Source: Acidaminococcaceae bacterium
GTDB lineage: Bacteria; Bacillota; Negativicutes; Acidaminococcales; Acidaminococcaceae
Assembly (NCBI GenBank): GCA_003512125.1
Contig: DOSQ01000007.1
Location: 11,443 to 21,984, forward strand
Length of the DNA: 10,542 bases
Direction of reading: 5' to 3'
The translations under genes were made by a program, and so were the position numbers. The notes under the pieces are model-generated. The model was not told the origin of the DNA. It saw nothing but the letters and a program-made list of their open reading frames with translations, and ran no database searches. This document shows, piece by piece, positions 1 to 6,020 of this stretch (positions are counted from its first letter, which is position 1; the number at the start of each line of letters is the position of its first letter).

Positions 1-681
1 AAAGAGAAAGAGATCCGTTTCATTTCCCATCTGGAATATGTGCGCACTATTGGCAGGGCTATACGGCGGGCCGGGTTACCGGCAGCCTACTCGCAGGGCT
101 TTAATCCTCATATGAAATATTCCCTGGCTTCCGCATTAGGGGTTGGCGTGGTCAGCTATGCAGAGTTTGTGGAACTGGAACTGACGGAGCCGGTCCATCC
201 TCTGGAAGCGGCAGAAGCGTTAAAGAACGCCTTGCCCCGGGGTATCCGGGTGCTGGCCGTGGACGCGGTGGAAAACAGCGCGCCGGCCCTCATGAGCGTG
301 GCAGGCGGTGCGGAATACCGGGTGACCCTGCCCTGGACGGGAGACATAGCCTCTGCTGTTGAAAGATTTAATCAGGCGGAGGAGGTAATTTTTACCAAGC
401 AGGCGCCGAAAGCTAAAGAGAAAGTAAAGAAAATTGATGTTAAGTTTTATATACCAAAAATTGACGCTGTACAGAATGAAACGGAAACTATACTGCACTT
501 CCACTGCCGGATCACCCATAATGGCAGTATGAAAGCAGTGGATCTGGTGAATACGCTGAATGAACAGTATGGACTGCAGCTGCCAGTGGAAAAGGCAGAT
601 ATCGAACGGCTGGATCTGTACCGGGTGGATGAGAAGGGAAATATGTGGCCCATGCTGGACACATTGTTTACGCATGAGTAA
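1..681 (+). CDS. DUF2344 / radical SAM-linked protein (TIGR03936 type), 5' end cut off by the window
   Basis: The reading frame is open from base 1 to a TAA at 679-681 (226 codons visible), so the start lies outside the window. A GTG at 40 is in frame but is not the start: the codons before it already encode the family's N-terminal signature (IRFISHLEYVRTIGRAIRRA, then LP, YSQGFNPH and the SLASALGVGV stretch). The family is usually about 230-250 residues, so only some 10-20 N-terminal residues should be missing. A highly basic, Lys-rich segment sits near residues 134-145. The biochemical function is not established. The family is known for sitting beside, or being fused to, a radical SAM protein (TIGR03960 type), which would be expected just upstream. 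It is followed 87 bases later by rng on the same strand. Family assignment is confident; any role in tRNA or ribosome modification would be a guess. Confidence 0.88.
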   Translation, partial: KEKEIRFISHLEYVRTIGRAIRRAGLPAAYSQGFNPHMKYSLASALGVGVVSYAEFVELELTEPVHPLEAAEALKNALPRGIRVLAVDAVENSAPALMSVAGGAEYRVTLPWTGDIASAVERFNQAEEVIFTKQAPKAKEKVKKIDVKFYIPKIDAVQNETETILHFHCRITHNGSMKAVDLVNTLNEQYGLQLPVEKADIERLDLYRVDEKGNMWPMLDTLFTHE

Positions 682-768
682 GGAAACGACAGGATAAAGC
701 TGCCTGAATCGTTGTTATGATCCGGTAATGAAAAATGTGTTAAGACTGACGGAAAGGAAGGAAGACCG

Positions 769-2178
769 ATGCCGCAGCAGATTATTATCAGCAGTACCCC
801 GGAGGAAGTCCGCATGGGACTGGTACAGGATGGGGTATTGCGTGAGTATATGGTAGAACGGGCCATGTCTGCCCATCTGGTGGGAAGTATCTTCCTGGGC
901 CGCGTCAGCAATGTGGTGAAGGGGATACAGGCTGCTTTTATTGATATCGGGCTGGATCAGAATGCGTTTTTGTATCTGGGTGACTCTCAGGATCTGACAG
1001 AAGGCGCGTCGGTGATGATCCAGATTATCAAAGATCCAAGGGGTACTAAGGGTCCGACAGCCAGCCGGGAGATTACCTTCCCGGGCCACTATGCCGTATT
1101 GTTCCCTTTTTCGGATACCATTGGTATCTCCCGGAGGATAACAGACGAGCCGGAACGGATCCGGCTTCGCAAGCTGGCAGAAAAATGGAAGCCGGCCGGG
1201 ATGGGCATTGTAATCCGTACAGAAGCGGAAGGCGTTGAGGCAGACATACTGGAATCGGATATTACAAGCCTTGTTGCGGAATGGAATGTGGTGGAAGCAC
1301 GGTCGAAACGGGCGAAAGCCCCGGCTTTCCTGCACCGCGAACTCGATTTGTCAGTTCGTATGGTACGCGACTATTTTACCAGGGATGTTATAGAGGTCAT
1401 TGTTGATGACCGGGAAACATTTCAGCGCATACAGGCATTGCTTGCAGGAATGCAGGTTGCAGAGGACACGAAACTTCGGCTGTGGGACAGCGGGGAAGAT
1501 GTGTTTTCCGGTCTTGGCGTGGGCGAAACGCTGGCTTCCCTGGCGGACCGCCGGGTGGAACTGCCCAGCGGAGGCTATCTGGTCATAGATCACACAGAGG
1601 CCATGACAGTGATTGATGTGAACAGCGGCAGCTACAGCGGCAAAAATAATCTGGAAGAGACCATTATGGAGATCAACCGGCAGGCCGCCCGGGAGATTGC
1701 CCATCAGCTGCGCCTGCGGGACATTGGCGGAATTATCGTCGTAGATTTCATTGATATGCACAGTGAGGAAAACCGGCAGGAGATACTGGCCGTATTGGAG
1801 GCTTCGTTTACCGGGGATAAGATGCGGCCGCGGGTACAGGATATAACAGCCCTGAACCTGGTGGAGATAACCAGGAAAAAGTCGAGGCAGAATCTGGAAG
1901 CGGTACTGTTTGCAGACTGTCCTGTGTGCAGTGGCAGCGGCCGGGTTCAGTCCAAGGAGGCGATCGCGCTGGAAATCAAGCGTCGTATCCGGGGTCTGTT
2001 GAAAAAACAGGGAAGTACAAAAGAGATTCTGCTTGTGGCACATCCGCTGGAAGCAGAGTACCTGCAACAGCATCTGTTACGGGACTGGAACCGGGAACTG
2101 TCCTGCCATATTACGGTGGAAGCAGATGCAGTATTACATGTGGAAGCCTTTATGATTTTGGATAACAGTGGCAGTTAG
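769..2178 (+). CDS. rng: Ribonuclease G (RNase E/G family endoribonuclease)
   Basis: 469-residue single-strand-specific endoribonuclease of the RNase E/G family, cytoplasmic, acting in rRNA processing and mRNA turnover. An S1 RNA-binding domain covers about residues 36-125 (GSIFLGRVSNVVKG, then AAFIDIG). The DNase I-like catalytic domain holds the two Mg-binding aspartates, D283 in VIDVNSG and D326 in IIVVDFIDM. They are 43 residues apart, the same spacing as D303/D346 of E. coli RNase E. The Zn-link motif CPVCSGSGR follows with C384 and C387. Length matches RNase G (E. coli 489) and the long C-terminal scaffold of RNase E is absent. The ATG at 769 is preceded by a purine-rich Shine-Dalgarno region (754-764). 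In many Firmicutes this gene lies next to rplU-rpmA; here an envelope gene follows, so that block is not continued in this window. Confidence is high for the family; G rather than E is by size. Confidence 0.95.
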   Translation: MPQQIIISSTPEEVRMGLVQDGVLREYMVERAMSAHLVGSIFLGRVSNVVKGIQAAFIDIGLDQNAFLYLGDSQDLTEGASVMIQIIKDPRGTKGPTASREITFPGHYAVLFPFSDTIGISRRITDEPERIRLRKLAEKWKPAGMGIVIRTEAEGVEADILESDITSLVAEWNVVEARSKRAKAPAFLHRELDLSVRMVRDYFTRDVIEVIVDDRETFQRIQALLAGMQVAEDTKLRLWDSGEDVFSGLGVGETLASLADRRVELPSGGYLVIDHTEAMTVIDVNSGSYSGKNNLEETIMEINRQAAREIAHQLRLRDIGGIIVVDFIDMHSEENRQEILAVLEASFTGDKMRPRVQDITALNLVEITRKKSRQNLEAVLFADCPVCSGSGRVQSKEAIALEIKRRIRGLLKKQGSTKEILLVAHPLEAEYLQQHLLRDWNRELSCHITVEADAVLHVEAFMILDNSGS

Positions 2179-2197
2179 TCTGTTTTTTCCCTGATAC

Positions 2198-2232
2198 TGT
2201 CCGTGACGTAATAAAACTGTTTTATCCGGACA
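2198..2232 (+). terminator. Weak bipartite hairpin after rng, possible terminator or 3' end
   Basis: TGTCCG (2198-2203) pairs perfectly with CGGACA (2227-2232). Inside it, ATAAAA (2211-2216) pairs with TTTTAT (2220-2225) around a three-base loop, with an asymmetric bulge of seven bases (2204-2210) against one base (2226). No U-run follows directly; T-rich stretches begin only around 2251. It lies 20 bases after the rng stop and before the next promoter, where transcription of the rng unit ought to end, but it lacks the classic intrinsic-terminator form. Processing site or chance are alternatives. Confidence 0.3.
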
Positions 2233-2277
2233 AACCGCAGAATGAGGCATATTTTTGTTTTTTCTGTAAAAATTGTT

Positions 2278-2293
2278 AAAAATCATGATTTTT
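2278..2293. repeat. Perfect 16-bp AT-rich palindrome at the promoter edge (candidate operator)
   Basis: AAAAATCATGATTTTT is a perfect palindrome centred between 2285 and 2286. It ends two to five bases before the candidate -35 hexamers of the promoter driving the secreted repeat protein. The position would suit a dimeric regulator, activator or repressor. It is extremely AT-rich, and the T-run continues to 2296, so it could also be a weak AT hairpin that ends readthrough from rng, or coincidence. Confidence 0.4.
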
Positions 2294-2294
2294 T

Positions 2295-2324
2295 TTGTTG
2301 ACTTTCCACTAAATATGCTATAAT
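2295..2324 (+). promoter_or_regulatory. Sigma-A type promoter for the secreted repeat protein
   Basis: A perfect -10 hexamer TATAAT lies at 2319-2324 with an upstream TG (2316-2317) giving an extended TGnTATAAT. Two overlapping -35 candidates exist: TTGTTG at 2295-2300 (18-base spacer) and TTGACT at 2298-2303 (15-base spacer, short). The downstream leader of about 60 bases ends in a strong GGAGGG Shine-Dalgarno at 2378-2383, seven bases before the ATG at 2391. Seen by eye; no transcript evidence. Confidence 0.75.
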
Positions 2325-2390
2325 ACAATTACAAGGACTCTATCTATAGTTGTTTTTGGTATCAGAAGAATGATTTCGGAGGGATGACAG

Positions 2391-3335
2391 ATGAAAAAGC
2401 TTGTTTCTTTGATTGTCGGTCTGGCTCTGTGTCTGGGACTGACCTCTTTTGCCTTTGCGGAAGGGCCCGCGCCGGTTGCTTCGGAACAGCTGGACGCGAT
2501 TGAAACCGCTTTGTACGGAACCCATCAGAGCAGTTCCATGATGGAGCGCATGGAAAGCCTGGAAGATGATATTTACGGCGCGCCTGATTCCGGCCGTAAT
2601 ATTCTGGACCGTATTCAAACTACGTATGAATATATATGTGGTACCAATGGCGGAAACGGCAGTTTTCTGCAGAAACTGAACGGTGCGGACAGCCGCCTGA
2701 ATGCAAGAGTTACTGCCGGCCCGGCAAAGACAAGGATTGAAGAACTGGAGAATACACTTTTCGGACAGATTCAGGGTGGATCTCTGAACCAGCGTCTGGA
2801 TCGTCTGGTGGAAACCACATATGCCGGCGGGCAGGTTCCCGTAGAAGCGGTGGTATTGCCTAAAGATTCTCTGATTAAGATTGAATTTACGTCTCAGCTG
2901 AACAGCAAAACTGCCCAGCCTGGCGATCCGGTTCATTTCCGGGTAGCGGATAATCTGTATGTAAATGACGTATTGGTGCTGTCAAAAGGCGCTGACGGTC
3001 TTGGTGAAGTTTCCAAGGTAAAACAGCCCGGGGCGTTTGGCCGAGATGCCCGTATTGATGTAAAATTCAGTCATGTATTCGCAGTTGACGGCAGTAAGGT
3101 TCCCATTTATATTGGCAAACTGGCCCAGCAGGAAGCAAAAACTGCGATTGGTGCGGCAGGTGCCACCATTGGCGGCATGATCGTATTAGGTCCTATCGGC
3201 GCCGTGGGCGGTGCGTTTGTGACCGGCAAGTCCAAAGTAATCGAAATAGGCACTACGACTTATGTACAGGTGGTAGAGGACCAGAAAATCAGCGGTATCG
3301 TGTATCAGGAGGCAGAAGCCGCAACAACGAACTGA
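2391..3335 (+). CDS. Secreted envelope protein: ~20-residue YG repeats, beta-rich domain, glycine zipper; function unknown
   Basis: 314 residues; I do not recognise a named family. A signal peptide (1-23) has Lys-Lys, a hydrophobic core and an AFA cleavage site before E24. Residues 32-146 hold degenerate repeats of about 20-21 residues that end in aromatic-Gly (G43, G63, G84, G125, G146). Each has a pattern like S-M/I/L-x-x-R-M/I/L-x-x-L-E and is probably helical. One unit, around 85-110, is irregular. Residues 155-241 look like an all-beta domain (GDPVHFRV, then DVLVLSKGADGLGEV, then DGSKVPIYI). Residues 252-280 form a glycine zipper (G254, G257, G261, G262, G267, G270, G273, G274) that could insert into or pack against a membrane. 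The gene has its own promoter and terminator, so it is probably monocistronic and well expressed. Lying beside an LPS export gene, it is most likely periplasmic or outer-membrane associated (inference). The C-terminal end may be altered by a frameshift. Confidence 0.85.
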   Translation: MKKLVSLIVGLALCLGLTSFAFAEGPAPVASEQLDAIETALYGTHQSSSMMERMESLEDDIYGAPDSGRNILDRIQTTYEYICGTNGGNGSFLQKLNGADSRLNARVTAGPAKTRIEELENTLFGQIQGGSLNQRLDRLVETTYAGGQVPVEAVVLPKDSLIKIEFTSQLNSKTAQPGDPVHFRVADNLYVNDVLVLSKGADGLGEVSKVKQPGAFGRDARIDVKFSHVFAVDGSKVPIYIGKLAQQEAKTAIGAAGATIGGMIVLGPIGAVGGAFVTGKSKVIEIGTTTYVQVVEDQKISGIVYQEAEAATTN

Positions 3336-3434
3336 AGTAGTTGTAGATGATAATACAGCCAATGCAGAGTAATAGATATATGTAAAAGTAAGGACGCAGC
3401 GTTATTTCAGACATACTTTCTGGAATTTGGTGTG

Positions 3435-3472
3435 AAACACCGGCGTATTCAGGTTACGCCGGTGTTTTTTTT
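3435..3472 (+). terminator. Strong intrinsic terminator of the secreted repeat protein gene
   Basis: A perfect 13-bp stem (3435-3447 with 3455-3467), whose GC-rich core is CACCGGCG/CGCCGGTG, closes a 7-base loop (3448-3454). A run of eight T residues follows at 3465-3472. This is a textbook rho-independent terminator about 100 bases after the stop codon at 3335. It separates this transcript from the LPS operon that starts just downstream. Confidence 0.95.
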
Positions 3473-3493
3473 ATTGCAGTTTTGTGATATAAT
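3465..3493 (+). promoter_or_regulatory. Extended -10 promoter of the LPS/heptose operon
   Basis: TATAAT at 3488-3493 is preceded by TG at 3485-3486, giving the extended -10 TGnTATAAT seen also at the promoter near 2319. No good -35 exists; at 17-base spacing the position is filled by the terminator's T-run (TTTTTT, 3465-3470). TTGCAG at 3474-3479 is too close, with an 8-base spacer. The extended -10 may compensate. The leader would be only about 30 bases, leaving no room for a riboswitch. Confidence 0.65.
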
Positions 3494-3515
3494 GTTAGCT
3501 GGATATTTATAATAG

Positions 3516-3522
3516 TTGGAGG
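3516..3522 (+). promoter_or_regulatory. Shine-Dalgarno that fixes the start of the LptD-like gene
   Basis: TTGGAGG lies five bases before the ATG at 3528. The TTG at 3516 is in frame with the gene but is itself part of this ribosome binding site. It would put a MEDF extension in front of a normal Lys-Arg-Lys signal peptide, so the ATG at 3528 is preferred. Confidence 0.85.
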
Positions 3523-3527
3523 ACTTC

Positions 3528-5411
3528 ATGAAAAGAAAACTGATGGTTTCCGTTCTGCTGGCCGGCATGGCTGTTGCCGTTCCTGCTTATGCAGCAGCGG
3601 ATCGGACGCCAGACGAATATGACCCGGATGCGAAATATGAGTCGCCGTTAAATCAGTCTTATGGGCCGGCAGTGAATGATTCCCGGGCGGTCAGGACTAA
3701 AGACGGGAACGAATCGTTTGCAAAAGCTGCTGCAGAGTTGATGGCCCGGAACACGGCATTGAAGAAAGCGGAGGAACAGGCAGAAGAGCTTTTATCGGAA
3801 ACGGATGAAAATTTTGAACCTGAGTCAGAAAAAGAAATCCGCGGATATGAATATCAGGCCCGAAAACAGATTGCGGCCATGCCGAATACCTCTTCTTTGT
3901 CAGATCGTGTCCCTCAGGGTGGGATGGAAAATTCTGACAAGCTGCCGGTAAAAGAGGAATCCTCTTTAGTTAAAGACAATGCTGTTGAGGATGGTAAAAA
4001 GAAAAAAGGAAAAGCAGAAGCCATTCCCCTGGTGATAACCGGCGATGATGCCCAGTATGCAAATGAGAGCGGGGACTTTATTATTGAGGGAAATGTCCGG
4101 CTGGAACAGGGAACGATGCAACTGGTCTCTGCCAGGGCTGTCGGAAATGCCAAAACAGGGGATGTGTGGCTGCTGGAAGGCGGAACCCTGCAGGAACCGG
4201 AAAATCAGGCGAACGTACGCTGGGCCCATTATAATTTTAACAATAAGACCGGTGAATTATTGCAGTTAAAAGGCGTTTCCACTCCGGACCCGGAAAAGAA
4301 TGACCATGATTACTATGAAGCGCCTCATGCCATTATTGAAAACGGGAAATTTATCATCGATCAGGGTGGGATGACAACGAGGTGCCCTGCAGTAAATCAT
4401 TCTCCCTGTCTTTCAGTTAGGGCGAAAACGATTACGATAATACCTAACGATCGTATTATTGCAAGAAACGTGAAGGTATATGTCAAAGATAAACATATTT
4501 ATTCCCGGGACGTATGGATCAATGATTTAAAGAATAAGAAAAACACGATTGCGCCCCGGATTGGGTGGAAGGAAGATCGTGGATGGTATGTGGCTTTGGA
4601 TTATAAGCATCCGATTGGCAATCCTCTGTTGAAAAACCCCACCATCTTTTCCATGCGCCAGGCTTATTATTCAAAATCCCACTATAAGCCTTTCTACAGC
4701 ATCCGGCATGATCAAAAGGATTTTTATGTACGTTTTAACGATGGGTATGTTTATGATTCTGACAATGACCTGCTGGATGACGGGATCTGGCTGCATAAGA
4801 AAACGGACTGGGGTCTGTTTTTAAAACCCCATCGGATTGCAAAAGGCATACCGTTAACTATTGACGCCGGTGTTACGCATGGTCTTTGGAAATATACCAA
4901 TGCAAACTGGTCAAGCTGGCATACGGAAACGACTGTTAATTTGCGCCATGACAGAATCCATCTGCTGGGTGGGAAAAAGATGTACCTTGATTTGATGCTG
5001 GGGCACAAATGGGTAAAGGAAAGCCTGGATAATGAAGTTACCCGGGAACACGGTAAAACCCTGGATACAGATATTTATACCGGGACTGTTGGATACCGTT
5101 TTTCCGATAAATGGAATATCTGGGAAACATTCCATTATGAGAACAAGACCAGTTATCTTTTCAGTTTGGGACAGCCTGATTTTTCACGGGAATGGAGAAC
5201 GGGAGTCTCCTGGACCCCGGATGAACATAATACGGTTTCGATTGTGAACCGGCATAATTCAGACAGCAGTTCCTTGTATCACGGCAATTATTCAACAACA
5301 TTTACCTGGTTGCACAGGTTCTGCTGTGAAGGTCTTACCGTCTCTTATGAACGAAAGCACTATAAGAATGATAATGAATGGACGGTAAAGTTTGATATTT
5401 TTAACTGGTAA
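3528..5411 (+). CDS. lptD: LptD/OstA-like LPS-assembly outer-membrane protein
   Basis: 627 residues from the ATG at 3528. The signal peptide (1-22) ends in AYA. A charged, low-complexity linker (25-165) follows, with an Ala/Glu-rich coiled-coil-like part (62-92) and a KKKKGK tract (157-162). An OstA/LptA-like beta-jellyroll spans about 167-290 (VITGDDAQYANESGDFIIEG, then VRLEQG). A stretch at 283-335 (TTRC, then AKTITIIPNDRIIARNVKVYV) resembles the segment of LptD that holds E. coli C173. The remainder (about 340-627) is rich in alternating aromatic/hydrophobic strands and ends in FDIFNW, a beta-signal-like terminal aromatic. The only four cysteines are C286, C294 and the adjacent pair C599-C600, echoing the disulfide arrangement of LptD. 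The barrel is much shorter than that of E. coli LptD (784 residues in total). The gene heads the heptose operon, fitting LPS placement in the outer leaflet. A divergent OstA-family porin is the main alternative. Confidence 0.78.
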   Translation: MKRKLMVSVLLAGMAVAVPAYAAADRTPDEYDPDAKYESPLNQSYGPAVNDSRAVRTKDGNESFAKAAAELMARNTALKKAEEQAEELLSETDENFEPESEKEIRGYEYQARKQIAAMPNTSSLSDRVPQGGMENSDKLPVKEESSLVKDNAVEDGKKKKGKAEAIPLVITGDDAQYANESGDFIIEGNVRLEQGTMQLVSARAVGNAKTGDVWLLEGGTLQEPENQANVRWAHYNFNNKTGELLQLKGVSTPDPEKNDHDYYEAPHAIIENGKFIIDQGGMTTRCPAVNHSPCLSVRAKTITIIPNDRIIARNVKVYVKDKHIYSRDVWINDLKNKKNTIAPRIGWKEDRGWYVALDYKHPIGNPLLKNPTIFSMRQAYYSKSHYKPFYSIRHDQKDFYVRFNDGYVYDSDNDLLDDGIWLHKKTDWGLFLKPHRIAKGIPLTIDAGVTHGLWKYTNANWSSWHTETTVNLRHDRIHLLGGKKMYLDLMLGHKWVKESLDNEVTREHGKTLDTDIYTGTVGYRFSDKWNIWETFHYENKTSYLFSLGQPDFSREWRTGVSWTPDEHNTVSIVNRHNSDSSSLYHGNYSTTFTWLHRFCCEGLTVSYERKHYKNDNEWTVKFDIFNW

Positions 5412-5447
5412 ACAAATTATTTAGTAAAGGTTTAAATTCAGGAAAGC

Positions 5448-5453
5448 GGAGGG
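5448..5453 (+). promoter_or_regulatory. Shine-Dalgarno for the GTG start of gmhA
   Basis: GGAGGG is placed three bases before GTG at 5457. The overlapping ATG at 5455 is followed at once by a TGA and cannot serve. The next in-frame Met of gmhA is about 20 codons in and would remove the conserved N-terminal helix, so GTG is the start. Confidence 0.75.
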
Positions 5454-5456
5454 AAT

Positions 5457-6020
5457 GTGAACCGGATTATTGAACAACGTTTAACGGATCATCTGGAAGT
5501 TCTGCAAAAGATAATGGCGTCTGATTTACCCCAGAAGCTGGAGCAATGTGCTAAGTATGTTGAAAAGGCACTGGCAGAAGGGCATAAGGTTCTTTTTTGC
5601 GGTAATGGCGGCAGTGCGGCGGACAGCCAGCATCTGGCAGCGGAATTCGTGGGGCGTTTTCAAAAGGAACGGAAAGGGCTTCCGGCTATTGCTTTAACGG
5701 TAGACACTTCCATACTGACTGCTGTGGCGAATGATTACGGGTATGATACCGTCTTTGCCCGTCAGATCCAGGCATTGGGCGGACCGGGAGATGTGCTGAT
5801 AGGGATATCGACCTCTGGAAACAGCAAAAATGTTTTGCTGGCCATTGAGGAAGCAAAGCAAAAAGGTATTGTCTGTATTGGCATGACGGCGGAAGGCGGC
5901 GGAAAAATGGCTGCTGCCTGTGATATCTGCCTGGCAGTTCCGGCCAGGGTGACCGCCCGCGTTCAGGAGATGCATATACTGATGGGACATATTTTATGCG
6001 AACTGGTGGATCATGAATGA
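5457..6020 (+). CDS. gmhA: Sedoheptulose 7-phosphate isomerase (phosphoheptose isomerase)
   Basis: 187-residue SIS-fold enzyme converting sedoheptulose 7-phosphate to D-glycero-D-manno-heptose 7-phosphate, the first committed step of nucleotide-heptose synthesis, in the cytoplasm. The phosphosugar-binding motif CGNGGSAADSQHLAAEFVGR starts at residue 48, and GISTSGNSKNV at 116 is the second SIS motif. Zn ligands line up with E. coli H61, E65, Q172 and H180 as H59, E63, Q170 and H178, with identical spacing within each pair. Length matches E. coli GmhA (192). Translation starts at GTG. It lies 45 bases after the LptD-like gene with no terminator between, and its end overlaps hldE by 8 bases, indicating one operon and coupled translation. 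Confidence 0.95.
   Translation: MNRIIEQRLTDHLEVLQKIMASDLPQKLEQCAKYVEKALAEGHKVLFCGNGGSAADSQHLAAEFVGRFQKERKGLPAIALTVDTSILTAVANDYGYDTVFARQIQALGGPGDVLIGISTSGNSKNVLLAIEEAKQKGIVCIGMTAEGGGKMAAACDICLAVPARVTARVQEMHILMGHILCELVDHE

Noticed and set aside
1351..2073. Long antisense open frame (240 codons) opposite rng
   Set aside because: It is fully inside a well-conserved RNase G gene on the other strand, has a composition of stray codons, and shows no recognisable motif or ribosome binding site.
2251..2300. AT-rich stretch considered as an origin or phage attachment site
   Set aside because: No repeated boxes, integrase, tRNA or direct repeats are nearby; it reads as the AT-rich upstream part of a promoter.
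2484..2828. Repeat region considered as an S-layer homology (SLH) array, common in diderm Firmicute surface proteins
   Set aside because: SLH domains are about 55 residues with different conserved residues; the units here are about 20-21 residues with aromatic-Gly ends and lack the SLH signature.
2340..2936. Antisense open frame across the repeat-protein promoter and N-terminus
   Set aside because: The + strand has a promoter, Shine-Dalgarno, signal peptide and terminator in the right order; the antisense frame has none of these.
3516..3527. TTG start for the LptD-like gene
   Set aside because: The TTG is part of the Shine-Dalgarno sequence of the ATG at 3528 and would add residues before a normal signal peptide.
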